Assembly (NCBI GenBank): GCA_017557525.1
Contig: JAFYYN010000181.1
Span: 1 to 49,264, forward strand
Source of the DNA: Lachnospiraceae bacterium
GTDB taxonomy: Bacteria; Bacillota; Clostridia; Lachnospirales; Lachnospiraceae
Reading direction: 5' to 3'
DNA: 49,264 bases
Both the position numbers and the translations under genes were made by a program. Below are positions 1 to 9,421 of the stretch, in pieces. The number at the start of each line of letters is the position of its first letter. The stretch's first letter is position 1. Under the pieces are notes generated by a model, which was not told where the DNA came from, made no database searches, and worked only from the letters and a program-made list of their open reading frames with translations.

Positions 1-8
1 CCAGGCAT

Positions 9-57
9 ACAGTGAAATACAGTAAGCGTTACACAGTAACATACAGTTGCATACAGT
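9..57. repeat. Short spaced ACAGT repeats (iteron-like)
   Basis: Five copies of ACAGT begin at 9, 19, 33, 43 and 53, mostly 10 bp apart, so they lie on one helix face apart from one 14-bp step. Several are part of a longer CATACAGTT unit. The array may extend left of the window. It could be a protein-binding array or a decayed tandem repeat; the sequence alone does not say which. Confidence 0.4.
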
Positions 58-77
58 TCACGTTACATTGTAATACT

Positions 78-112
78 TGAGCCGAGGTTGTTCCTCGGCT
101 CATTTTGTTTTT
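78..112 (+). terminator. Rho-independent terminator
   Basis: A 10-bp perfect stem (TGAGCCGAGG at 78-87 and its complement at 93-102) with a 5-nt loop is followed by a T-rich tract (TTTTGTTTTT). It would end a plus-strand transcript whose gene lies left of the window. Confidence 0.7.
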
Positions 113-167
113 AGGTGGGGCTGGGTGTGGTTGGCGCTTACCGTTCAAGTCGTCTTTTTACGGTTTG

Positions 168-284
168 GGATCTACTGCTCCACCTTCAAAATGCGTTTTT
201 TCAGACAACAAAAAGAGCCCGAATATTCGGGCTCTTTCGGTGACGGATCTATATTGCTCCATCTTTTTGTAAAGGTGGAGCAAT
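168..284. repeat. Imperfect direct repeat, a 26-bp palindrome and a second inverted repeat
   Basis: The segment GGATCTACTGCTCCACCTT (168-186) recurs in slightly altered form at 245-265. Between the copies, 212-237 is a perfect 26-bp palindrome (AAAGAGCCCGAAT and its complement) that could act as a terminator on either strand. ATTGCTCCA at 253-261 pairs with TGGAGCAAT at 276-284. No convincing gene is seen in 1-391, which is filled with these short repeats and hairpins. Confidence 0.5.
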
Positions 285-391
285 CTGAACCCCCTGCTTC
301 ATTTGCTTATATGCAAGCTCATTTGATTCTGCGTTTGCCTAAGCTTTGAGTGTAAGCAACTTCTGACTCAGCTTTTCTTCTTCGCTGCATA

Positions 392-3300
392 TCATTCTTT
401 ATTCAATGGAAATGTATAAAATGTGTTCTTTGCGTAATAACCAATATAATAATTATCAATATCCGTCGTAATATTAATTCGCTCTCTCAAAAGACCACTT
501 TCTCTTTGATATTTCCTTAATATGTAAATCAAAGAATATCCAACTTTTTTCATTTTTTCCAAAAGCAAATCAGAATCGCACCATAAATATGATGAATGTA
601 TTTCGTTGTAATCTCCTGCTTCAGACCACAGCACAATAGGTTCTTCTTTTGAATTATAGAAAATATAATTATCTGTATTAACTATACCAAGTAGTTCACG
701 TAATGGTTTTGAAGGTAAAAAGAATTCTTCATCCCCAACTTCAGGATAATATTTAGTACATTTTTCAACAGATGAATGAATATTATCTATCGATATTTCT
801 TCTAAAGCATATCCATCGTTATAGTTCTTCCATGGACACCAGCATATTTCTTGCGGCGTAATATAACAATCAACATCAGTAAAACCGACAAGATGATCAT
901 GATCAAGAATACGGTAATTTTCACTTTTAGTCATCATTCGTATCTCATTAATACAGTCTTCTATTTTATCATTTGGGACGAGTAATGAATTGATCCAAAT
1001 ACCTGTTTCTATATCAGATGCACCACTGAACCACCAGCGACCATATAATGCTATTTTATCTTTTAAATGATTATCAATATCATCCGCATCTTTTTTCTTG
1101 AACAACCATTTGCTCCATTCTAAATCAGATATATTATGTAAGAGTTCTTCGACTTCTTTTTTTGAATTGAAATCCGATTTATATACGATTTTATCAGCTT
1201 CTGGAATGGAAAAAACATCTTCCACCATACTTGTTTTTTTATGTTCTCTTTCGTAAGAAGGAATAATAAAATCCTCTATAATACTATAATCTTCGATTTT
1301 TATATATCCATCACGGCTTATCCATAACAGATGATCCGAAAGATAGCCTATAATCCAGTTTCGCGCTTGCCAAGTATACTTTTCGCACACAGACATTACT
1401 TCACTTTGTGAACCATGTGTAGCAGGAGAGTGATTATGACAAATATTACAATCGATTCCATATGTATTATCTTCTGTACTGATTTTTGAGTAAAAATTCA
1501 ACTCATTCCATCCACAATCAAGAATAAATGCATACGCTGCTGTAATAATAAATTGTTCACTGGTAATATTTTTATAATCAGGATATATTTTACTTATCTG
1601 TTTTATAAGATCCACAAATTGTTTTTTACCAAAATCGTCATATCCTTCAAAGAAATGGCTGATATGATCGACCAAAACATATCTTGACAGATCATAATCA
1701 ATCGCACTATAGCCATCCATTCTTGTCCCAGAAAGAGCATCTTTATTTAGACTTACAGTATAATCAGTAGATATATGTGGCAACAGTAAATGTGTGTAAA
1801 CTTCGCTCGACAAAAGGTTTAGGAATAACGCTTTTTGAAGAATTGTTTTTGAATAATAACGTATGGCTATATCCCTATTACTATCCAATTTTTCCTCCAT
1901 AAGAACATTATCGGCTATCCATATCGCAACCTTTTTTATAACTTCCTTATCGTCGATTTCAAATATAAAGCTCATTAATACTGAATATATATCTGAACGT
2001 ATTTGCGGATCATTTACACCATCAAACTTTATGAACAATTTGAAGAATTCCTCAGGACACATTTTTGCCCATTCTAAAAGAGCTACACGACTTTTTCTAC
2101 GATTTTTATTATCAACCGAAGCCAATAGCCAAGCATAAATGCTTGGTCTACCGTCATGCTTATCATTAACTGTGAGCTTGTATTCTTTAGAGTAAATATC
2201 TATATCACTTGACTTATACCATTTTTGTTTATCTGTATTTAACAAGTAACACGGCAAAGATAAATACAGATCCCTTTCTGCAGGTTTCTCAAAATTTGAT
2301 AGAAAATAGTCTAATAGTTTTACACCAAATGGATGGGCTGTATTATAGGACAAAGGAAGTATTACGTCATTTACAACATCCGTAAAGACTTCTGCGCCAT
2401 ATCGCATAATTTCTATCAATCGTTCTCTATTATTTTCAGCATTATCTACCCTTGCAAATCTAAACGCAAATAAATACAATTTTATTTTTAAGCTTTGATT
2501 ATCAATAATTGCATCTATAGTATCATTATCTGTTATAAAACAATCATAATCTTGAATGGAAATTGCAGATAACATATATAGTGCTTCTTTTGAGATTGCT
2601 ACATTATCAGAGAAATCAATAGATAAAGGGGAACAATATTCGTCAATGAGCTTTAAAGCGATAACATAGTCAAAATATCCCTGAACACCTGGGAAATAAT
2701 AAATTATATCTGGTGAAAGGAATCCTTTTCCTGGAATTATTAATCTATAGATAATGCCATAATCACTTAAAAAATCAATCAAGTTATCTGCATTATTTTC
2801 ATCTAAAAAACCTATTTCACCACACAGCTTATCTATAAGATTTTCGTACCGAATTGAATTGCTTTTTGAAAACAACATAGATAAAAGAGTTATTGCTTTT
2901 AGTATTGTCTGCTTGTTTTTTGAGGGGGATGAGGTGATTTTATGAAATTCATCCTCTATAATTTCAATTTTTTCTTTCATAAGAGATGCAACTGTTAGTG
3001 CAACCGAGTCAGTATATTCGAATGACTTATTGTTATTATTCTCACAAAACAACTTTAAAGCTAAAGGTGTCGTAATAGCATTTTTTATAAAATAAGCATT
3101 ATCTACTTTTATATTATACGCATCAATATATCTGTCAAATAATTCATACACAGGTATATCACCTGATGGGCTAATATTTATAACAACAGCATAGTCAATT
3201 ATCTCAGGAAATGCATTTGGTCTTGAAGTAAAACAAAACTTAATTCTACAATACTGTGATGAGATAGCATTTGCTTCCTTAATCCTATTATACCAAACAT

Positions 3301-4624
3301 CGTAATTCATAGCTTCATCTATACCATCTACGACAACTAAAACCTTAGAACTTAAACTGTTATAAACATTTTGGAACTTTTTCCTGTCAACTGATGATAA
3401 CAATGCCTGCCATATTTCTTCATCGCTCCAATTATAAGATAACCCAAGCGTTGAAACTATGATGTCTTTCCACATATATGCATCTGGTATTTCTTTTGCT
3501 TGAATAATAATTGGACTATGGTATCTTTGATCTAACAAATGCTCTACAGCTGCTGCAACACCATGAGTTTTTCCAGTACCAGGTTCTCCAATAAATAAAA
3601 GACTATTATTCTGGCGCTCTTCCTTTATATCATTAATAAAACTAAATACATCTAGCTCATCAATACTTCGTACAATATTTAAAAGACGATAAAGATGTGA
3701 ATGAAATTGGAAAGGAGAACAACAATGTCTAATCTCATCAACTCTTAAAGCATAATTACTCTTAAACGCAGAATAATCTACTTCAACTTTTATGGTATCA
3801 TTTTTTAGCCATAAAGCGATTTTACGGCTTTCTTTTTGCAAACAACTTAGATCATCGTCTAATTTGGAAATCTTTTGATTAAAGTCCTCATTGTTAGTGA
3901 TAACTTTTTTTATCAAGTTTGAATGTGTAAAATACTTGCCACATCTTTCTATTACTTTCTTAAAAACCTCATCCATTTTATTTTTAGTATCATATTGACC
4001 AACAAAAGAATTAAGATGCTTAAAGATTTCACCACTTACATTTAAGTCCGGAACATACTTCTTAGATAACCAACTTTTTTTACTCCTAATAAACGAATTA
4101 TGAATACATTCATCTGATATTTCTGAATTTTTGAACCAATAAATATATTTCCCTTTATTATTGGTCTTTTGAAGCTCTAATAATAACCTAGATTCATTCC
4201 ATAATTCGATTTCTACATTAGCATGTGTTTTTTTTACTGCATCAACAAAATCATCCCATCGTTTCTTTTCACAGTTATCCGATCTTCCGGTAACATTGCT
4301 CAAATCTCTCGGAATACACACTATGTACTTTTTTATAGTATTTCTTATTTTTATTGTTGTTTCAAAAGACTTTTTGATTTGATTGATTTGGCTATTATCA
4401 ATACGTGACGGAAACCATTTGACTTGTAATCCAATAATAATATTATCCTCTAATAAAGCATATGACTCAACACCTCCATCGCCTCCACTGCCGTTATTGA
4501 TTACGAATTCTTTTATTTTTTCACCATATGTCTCATTGCACCAGGTTTCAAAAAGTTGATTACACATAGTTTCAAAAGCATCATTTTCTGATTCACCATA
4601 TGTATTAAATCTAGTCCAATTCAT
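392..4624 (-). CDS. PD-(D/E)XK nuclease fused to a STAND-like P-loop NTPase; candidate antiphage effector/sensor
   Basis: A 1410-residue protein. Residues 1-150 look like a restriction-endonuclease fold: an early acidic residue (E18), a GGDGGVE turn (D49, E53) and a QVK strand (Q67, K69) fit a PD-(D/E)XK/QxK active site. A P-loop NTPase follows, with Walker A GEPGTGKTH near 346-354 and Walker B VLVVVDGIDEA near 428-438. The remaining ~950 residues are probably helical repeats. Effector at the N-terminus, NTPase in the middle and repeat sensor at the C-terminus is the Avs/STAND plan, in which NTPases detect phage proteins and switch on nucleases. The start is the ATG at 4624 because GGAGG lies 8 nt upstream; an in-frame TTG five codons earlier overlaps that site. 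It follows the SIR2 gene by 24 nt, so the two are probably cotranscribed. Architecture is well supported; the defence role is inferred. Confidence 0.75.
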   Translation of the reverse strand: MNWTRFNTYGESENDAFETMCNQLFETWCNETYGEKIKEFVINNGSGGDGGVESYALLEDNIIIGLQVKWFPSRIDNSQINQIKKSFETTIKIRNTIKKYIVCIPRDLSNVTGRSDNCEKKRWDDFVDAVKKTHANVEIELWNESRLLLELQKTNNKGKYIYWFKNSEISDECIHNSFIRSKKSWLSKKYVPDLNVSGEIFKHLNSFVGQYDTKNKMDEVFKKVIERCGKYFTHSNLIKKVITNNEDFNQKISKLDDDLSCLQKESRKIALWLKNDTIKVEVDYSAFKSNYALRVDEIRHCCSPFQFHSHLYRLLNIVRSIDELDVFSFINDIKEERQNNSLLFIGEPGTGKTHGVAAAVEHLLDQRYHSPIIIQAKEIPDAYMWKDIIVSTLGLSYNWSDEEIWQALLSSVDRKKFQNVYNSLSSKVLVVVDGIDEAMNYDVWYNRIKEANAISSQYCRIKFCFTSRPNAFPEIIDYAVVINISPSGDIPVYELFDRYIDAYNIKVDNAYFIKNAITTPLALKLFCENNNNKSFEYTDSVALTVASLMKEKIEIIEDEFHKITSSPSKNKQTILKAITLLSMLFSKSNSIRYENLIDKLCGEIGFLDENNADNLIDFLSDYGIIYRLIIPGKGFLSPDIIYYFPGVQGYFDYVIALKLIDEYCSPLSIDFSDNVAISKEALYMLSAISIQDYDCFITDNDTIDAIIDNQSLKIKLYLFAFRFARVDNAENNRERLIEIMRYGAEVFTDVVNDVILPLSYNTAHPFGVKLLDYFLSNFEKPAERDLYLSLPCYLLNTDKQKWYKSSDIDIYSKEYKLTVNDKHDGRPSIYAWLLASVDNKNRRKSRVALLEWAKMCPEEFFKLFIKFDGVNDPQIRSDIYSVLMSFIFEIDDKEVIKKVAIWIADNVLMEEKLDSNRDIAIRYYSKTILQKALFLNLLSSEVYTHLLLPHISTDYTVSLNKDALSGTRMDGYSAIDYDLSRYVLVDHISHFFEGYDDFGKKQFVDLIKQISKIYPDYKNITSEQFIITAAYAFILDCGWNELNFYSKISTEDNTYGIDCNICHNHSPATHGSQSEVMSVCEKYTWQARNWIIGYLSDHLLWISRDGYIKIEDYSIIEDFIIPSYEREHKKTSMVEDVFSIPEADKIVYKSDFNSKKEVEELLHNISDLEWSKWLFKKKDADDIDNHLKDKIALYGRWWFSGASDIETGIWINSLLVPNDKIEDCINEIRMMTKSENYRILDHDHLVGFTDVDCYITPQEICWCPWKNYNDGYALEEISIDNIHSSVEKCTKYYPEVGDEEFFLPSKPLRELLGIVNTDNYIFYNSKEEPIVLWSEAGDYNEIHSSYLWCDSDLLLEKMKKVGYSLIYILRKYQRESGLLRERINITTDIDNYYIGYYAKNTFYTFPLNKE

Positions 4625-4648
4625 AGATTCGCCCTCCAATTACAGCAA

Positions 4649-7543
4649 TTAAAAAGCTGATAATTCATCATTGTTTAAAAGGATTCCATAAACTATTTTT
4701 TGTTGATCTCGATTATCAATTCCTAATTCAAAAGCTCGTTTTAGCTTATTATTTATTACCTCTGATTTATGTTCAATAAAATAATGCTGATACTTTTTAG
4801 AATACACTAAATTTTGCCACATGTAATCTTCAAAATCAACCTTAGAATAATCAAAAGACTCCGGATTCAAAACAAACGATACAAATTCCGAACAATCTTT
4901 ATATTCCTCTAATACTCTTATATCAAAATCCAAGTCTATAAGATGCCAAATAATACAATAGTTAAGTAAATGAATATAGTTTCCTGTATTATTTGAAATA
5001 TATAATCCTGAAACTTCATTTTTATAATTACTTGCTATATCACTTAATGCTCGGCAAATTATATTTGAGGATAAAGAAATGTGCTTGTCCATAGTCATTT
5101 GAAAAATATCCAGGAACTCCATTGTATCAATATTATTTTCTATCACCTCCTTAAACGTGTTAATTGGATACATTTGGTATATTATGCATATTCTGTCAAT
5201 TCTTTCTTTTTCATCTTCTATTGAGAGGAGGTAGGACTTTATCTTCAGCTTCATTTCGTCCGATACATACTTAGAAATTTTTTTAATCAAAGTATGGATT
5301 TTGTTTGTATATCGTTCTCTTATTAGTATGGATGATTTAGTACAAGTAAGAATCCAAACAAAACTATCATATAGTAAAAAATCGTTCTCTTTGTTATAAT
5401 TTAGTATAAACTCATAAATAATACCAAATACTTCTGCAGCATACATAGGATTAGAATCATAAACATTTTCACAAAAATTAATAATGGATTCAAAAATACT
5501 TTTTTCCTCATCATATGAAAGCGTAGTAAGATTAATAATAGTCACAAGACATTCTAATTGATTCAGCCATTTTCGTTCTTTTTCCTTTTCACACCATTTA
5601 CATAGATTAGAAAATTTCATATCCAAGTTTAATTCACCGTTTTGTTCAAGTTCCTGAACAAAATATTCCTTAATCCACTTCTTAAACGCTTTAGGATCGC
5701 AGTACTTTATCATTATATCTAAATCAAATACGTTAATAGGATAGTGTTCTCTATGGGTAGAAAAAAAGGGCACTTTACTATTATTGAATTCCGTTGCAGG
5801 CGAATACGTGGATAGAATTGCTTTAATGTAGTTTTTAAAGAATATTTTAGGATTTGAAAATTTATCTATCGGCAAATTGTTTTCTTTAAAGAAAAAATAG
5901 TAGTTATATACATATGATTGTATTTCCCACAAAATTGAGAATGCATGACCAGAATAAGTCGTATTCTTATTAACTGAATAACGTCCATTTTGTTTTTCTA
6001 ATAAATCGTCCATTTTTCTTAAGTCATCAGACATCGATTCAAACAGATTTTTTAGGTATGAAGTGGCTTTAACATATTTGGTAGGTATATTGTTCAATAA
6101 GTACTTTAGTTCATTTCTTTTTTCAATTTGGAAATTATTAAATGAGTGAATTGCGAAATAAGATCTAATTTTATACAGTAAAACATCAACATAATCTGTA
6201 TAATCAATATTTTTTCCCAGTTGGTTGCATAAATCTTCTATCTTTTGTGCATCTTTATCAAGCAAACAATAATAATAAATTTTTTTTGAAATATCAGAGC
6301 TATTTACAATTCTATCAGATAACTGTTTGTAATTGCAATTTAAGTATAAATCAAATTCTTCATCACAACTTTTTGATGGATATGGTATATTAATTGACTC
6401 ATTTGAATCATTAAAACGTAGCCTTAAAATATGTGCTCTTTGAAAGACATTACAAATAATATCGTTCTTTTTAATTGCCTCAGACATGATCGTATACCAA
6501 GATTCATCATATAAAAACATATCCATTGATTTGAATTCAACTATTCCAAAATCCTGAACATTAATCAAATCATAAAACGAAATCTTTCGATATGATTTAA
6601 AAACGGCAAATTTTTCTTGTAATGAATCAACTATATCCATGCCATTGTAGACAAGTTCATAATTAGAAATACACTTCAAATAAGTATATAACCTCTTGCC
6701 AATATCATGAGATAATTCCGATGGCACTTTAGATTTTTCTATGACCTCATTTGGAATATCCAATAAATCTATGGGATATAGTCTTTGCTTTTCCAAGCGT
6801 TTTATTTCATTTTTATCCCTGACATTAGTAGTAATCAAAAAATTATACGGCCTTTGTTTAACTTTATTTATTTTTGAATAGTAATTAATCCATCCGATTA
6901 TTAACTTGAGGTTATAATCATTGAGCGAATATCCAATGAAAACAAATGTATGATTGATCAATAACGAACGTATATATGTACTTATAAGCGGACGATTTTG
7001 TTCGTATTCAATATAATCACTTTCTCTAAGAACTATTTTTTCAGGTTCCTGAAGATCACCATGCATTTTAATAATATACTTTTCATTAGACTTGGAAAGC
7101 AAATCGCCATCATTTGCTACTACAGAATATAATTTGGAATTACTATTCTTACAGCTTTCAAGTAAGTTATCGTAATTAGTTGTAATAATATGATGAGGTA
7201 GTATATTAAATATTTCTTCATCTATTGGATTGGGACCGTTGGCACTTTGCAAATTATTTTGAATAAACTTATAATATTTCCTTTTACCTTTTGCATAAAG
7301 ATACTCGGGAATTTGAAGGAACTCATCCTGGGTATATTTTTTCTTTTCTACACATTCAAGTTTTTTACAATTATCACAAGAAATGGCGCACTTTTTATGC
7401 TTAACTTCTTTTGCTATTTTTTCTATTAACTCTCCCCATGTAGGTAAATAAGAGTTCATTGAAACTCCAGCACCAACAAATATGACTAATTGATTATTAT
7501 CTTGCGCTTGTTGTATGTGTTTAATTGATTCTCTCCAATTCAT
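4649..7543 (-). CDS. SIR2-domain protein, probable NAD+-hydrolysing effector
   Basis: A 964-residue protein. The first ~240 residues carry SIR2 signatures: VGAGVS (about 23-28), TTNYDN with N123, KMHGD with H161, and FIGYSLND (about 202-209). N123 and H161 are where the catalytic Asn and His of NADase-type SIR2 domains fall. Four cysteines at about 52, 56, 59 and 64 lie in an insertion after the first motif and may bind zinc. The remaining ~700 residues have no recognised domain and look alpha-helical. Bacterial SIR2 defence proteins (DSR, Thoeris ThsA, Avs5, SIR2-HerA) deplete NAD+ on phage infection; this protein probably does likewise, but that is inference. AGGAGG lies 5 nt before the ATG. 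It is the first gene of the operon and the nuclease-STAND gene follows after 24 nt. Confidence 0.8.
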   Translation of the reverse strand: MNWRESIKHIQQAQDNNQLVIFVGAGVSMNSYLPTWGELIEKIAKEVKHKKCAISCDNCKKLECVEKKKYTQDEFLQIPEYLYAKGKRKYYKFIQNNLQSANGPNPIDEEIFNILPHHIITTNYDNLLESCKNSNSKLYSVVANDGDLLSKSNEKYIIKMHGDLQEPEKIVLRESDYIEYEQNRPLISTYIRSLLINHTFVFIGYSLNDYNLKLIIGWINYYSKINKVKQRPYNFLITTNVRDKNEIKRLEKQRLYPIDLLDIPNEVIEKSKVPSELSHDIGKRLYTYLKCISNYELVYNGMDIVDSLQEKFAVFKSYRKISFYDLINVQDFGIVEFKSMDMFLYDESWYTIMSEAIKKNDIICNVFQRAHILRLRFNDSNESINIPYPSKSCDEEFDLYLNCNYKQLSDRIVNSSDISKKIYYYCLLDKDAQKIEDLCNQLGKNIDYTDYVDVLLYKIRSYFAIHSFNNFQIEKRNELKYLLNNIPTKYVKATSYLKNLFESMSDDLRKMDDLLEKQNGRYSVNKNTTYSGHAFSILWEIQSYVYNYYFFFKENNLPIDKFSNPKIFFKNYIKAILSTYSPATEFNNSKVPFFSTHREHYPINVFDLDIMIKYCDPKAFKKWIKEYFVQELEQNGELNLDMKFSNLCKWCEKEKERKWLNQLECLVTIINLTTLSYDEEKSIFESIINFCENVYDSNPMYAAEVFGIIYEFILNYNKENDFLLYDSFVWILTCTKSSILIRERYTNKIHTLIKKISKYVSDEMKLKIKSYLLSIEDEKERIDRICIIYQMYPINTFKEVIENNIDTMEFLDIFQMTMDKHISLSSNIICRALSDIASNYKNEVSGLYISNNTGNYIHLLNYCIIWHLIDLDFDIRVLEEYKDCSEFVSFVLNPESFDYSKVDFEDYMWQNLVYSKKYQHYFIEHKSEVINNKLKRAFELGIDNRDQQKIVYGILLNNDELSAF

Positions 7544-7602
7544 AATATCCTCCTAACTTAATAATTTAAAGTAATTTCATAAGGGTATCACTAATTACAC
7601 TT

Positions 7603-7611
7603 ATTATATCA
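7603..7611 (-). promoter_or_regulatory. Extended -10 promoter for the SIR2 operon
   Basis: On the minus strand TGATATAAT reads as an extended -10 element (TGN-TATAAT) about 60 nt upstream of the SIR2 start codon. No good -35 hexamer is visible, which is usual for extended -10 promoters. Confidence 0.5.
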
Positions 7612-7735
7612 TATCGCCAAAATTATTTCATCATTTTTGCCTTATTTTTCCGATAAGTTATATGCACATATTAAACGTTATATCTAGTCATCAACGCTAA
7701 GGTTTTAACTTAATTTTCCAAATTGAAACCTGATC

Positions 7736-9265
7736 CTATGATGAGTGAACTATAGATAAAGCTGCTTCAAATAGTTTTTTGTTGTTCCAAATGACAAGTG
7801 CCAATTTCTCACGAGTCCGCGTCAAACCTTGGAAAAGTAATTTTAGATATATATAATCAGGGTTGGGATGCTGGCTACAAAGCAATTCCCTATTACTTGA
7901 ATACACAAAATTATCTCCGATTACCATAATAACCTTATCAAATTCTTGTCCAATTACATGATGTGTATCAAAATCACGAGCTGTTATCTTGTTTATATTA
8001 TCATATAAAGACGTATGGCGATTTGATTCTGTAAATCTTATAAATGTATATCCACGGTTTTGATAAAGCTTTATTAATTCAATTGTTTGTTCTTCAGTAT
8101 CAGCTTCCAATAAATCAATCGATGGATATGATGGCTTAATATCATGAGATTTTTGATCAAATAACCGCCTTATAAACGAAGATATTTCAGGATTTGTCCT
8201 TATCTTATCTGTCAATCTAAAAACAGCAATAGATGGCAAATCATTTATTCTTTCGGCGATATTACATTCAATTTCTATAATCGATAGTGTTTGATTTGTA
8301 TCATATGAAAATAACATTTTTATATTCGGTAAATAATTACGAACTTGAACAAGCGAATTAAATTGATTTCGATGCATCCTATGCGCTTCATCAACCAAAA
8401 TGAATTGATATCTATCAAAGTTTTCAATTTGCTTGCTTTCTTTTGCAGACATTATAATTAGATTATCAATTGAATCATTTAAGACCTGATGACCCTTTGA
8501 CAATATCCCACAGTGAATTATCAAACAGTTCCCATGTTTGCATAAATCTCTCGCAATGTCATAAAGCAACAATGTTTTTCCTGTACCAGGTCCACCAGTT
8601 AATCCATAAGAAGCTGTTTCATTATACCTCATTGAATGCAAGATTTTATTCTTTATCTCAGACTGATTATTATTAAGAAAGTATTCCCCCCTCAAGAATT
8701 TTTCTGGCGTGTTTAATGGGGATATTAAGTATTCAGATACTTTGAATAGTTTATTTATATCTTCATTATAAAGCTCTTTCTGCATCATCAATTCCATCTT
8801 CAATTCAAGAAACGATGTAATTTGAAGAATTTCATTGTGATTCATGTAATACAAAGTATTATCTTCTAAAACATATGTAAAGAGTTTGACATCTTTTTTT
8901 AAACTGAGTAGATAATACTTATTCTTTTTTAATTGCTCGAGAATTGCTTCGATTCCACCTTTAGGTACTTGACGTTTTAATTCAATATTAATGACAGTTT
9001 TGCTTCCTATACGCAAAAGATCAAATTCTTTTCCGATTTGTGGAATTTTGAATGCATAATAGAATCCTTCCAAAACGTCATATATTTTATTTCTTTCGCT
9101 ATTACTGAACTCTTTTTTTAAACCTTCAACTACTCCTTTTATACCTATAATTTCTCCATAATCAAATTTCAAATCATCTGTTCTAAGCGAGAGTTGCTTT
9201 TCATATCTTACAAACAGTTGATCATTTTCAAACGATGATAATAACAATAAACTAACTGGATTCAT
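7736..9265 (-). CDS. PD-(D/E)XK nuclease fused to a superfamily 1 helicase (DUF2075-like)
   Basis: A 509-residue protein. The N-terminal third has EFDLLRIG followed by INIELKRQ; D82, E95 and K97 form a clear D-(x12)-ExK nuclease signature. A helicase-type ATPase follows, with Walker A GGPGTGKT at 224-231 and Walker B LVDEAH near 290-295, resembling DUF2075/Schlafen-type helicases. The C-terminal GLTRTREKLALVIWN resembles SF1 motif VI. The start is the ATG at 9265, with AGGAGA 8 nt upstream; the reading frame stays open 30 codons further without a better site. It lies about 190 nt upstream of the SIR2 operon on the same strand but across a probable promoter, so it may be a separate unit. Nuclease-helicase fusions are common in defence islands, so an antiphage role is likely but unproven. 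Confidence 0.75.
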   Translation of the reverse strand: MNPVSLLLLSSFENDQLFVRYEKQLSLRTDDLKFDYGEIIGIKGVVEGLKKEFSNSERNKIYDVLEGFYYAFKIPQIGKEFDLLRIGSKTVINIELKRQVPKGGIEAILEQLKKNKYYLLSLKKDVKLFTYVLEDNTLYYMNHNEILQITSFLELKMELMMQKELYNEDINKLFKVSEYLISPLNTPEKFLRGEYFLNNNQSEIKNKILHSMRYNETASYGLTGGPGTGKTLLLYDIARDLCKHGNCLIIHCGILSKGHQVLNDSIDNLIIMSAKESKQIENFDRYQFILVDEAHRMHRNQFNSLVQVRNYLPNIKMLFSYDTNQTLSIIEIECNIAERINDLPSIAVFRLTDKIRTNPEISSFIRRLFDQKSHDIKPSYPSIDLLEADTEEQTIELIKLYQNRGYTFIRFTESNRHTSLYDNINKITARDFDTHHVIGQEFDKVIMVIGDNFVYSSNRELLCSQHPNPDYIYLKLLFQGLTRTREKLALVIWNNKKLFEAALSIVHSS

Positions 9266-9421
9266 TATAATCTTCTCCTTGCAATAATTAGCTATTAATA
9301 TCATTGAACGATGTAATCTATTGAATAATACCTTTTTTGGGGGTCTCACATCCAAAAAAATACTATAAACATATTATGTTTTAGGTTGAACATATTTAAT
9401 ACGTAAATCGGAAGTTGTTTA

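Noticed and set aside
9-57. CRISPR array from the spaced ACAGT repeats
   Set aside because: The repeats are only 5 nt and the spacers about 5 nt; no direct repeat of CRISPR length occurs anywhere in the window and no cas gene was seen.
77-349. 90-codon plus-strand frame at the left edge
   Set aside because: It runs through a terminator, a 26-bp palindrome and other repeats and has no ribosome binding site or protein-like composition.
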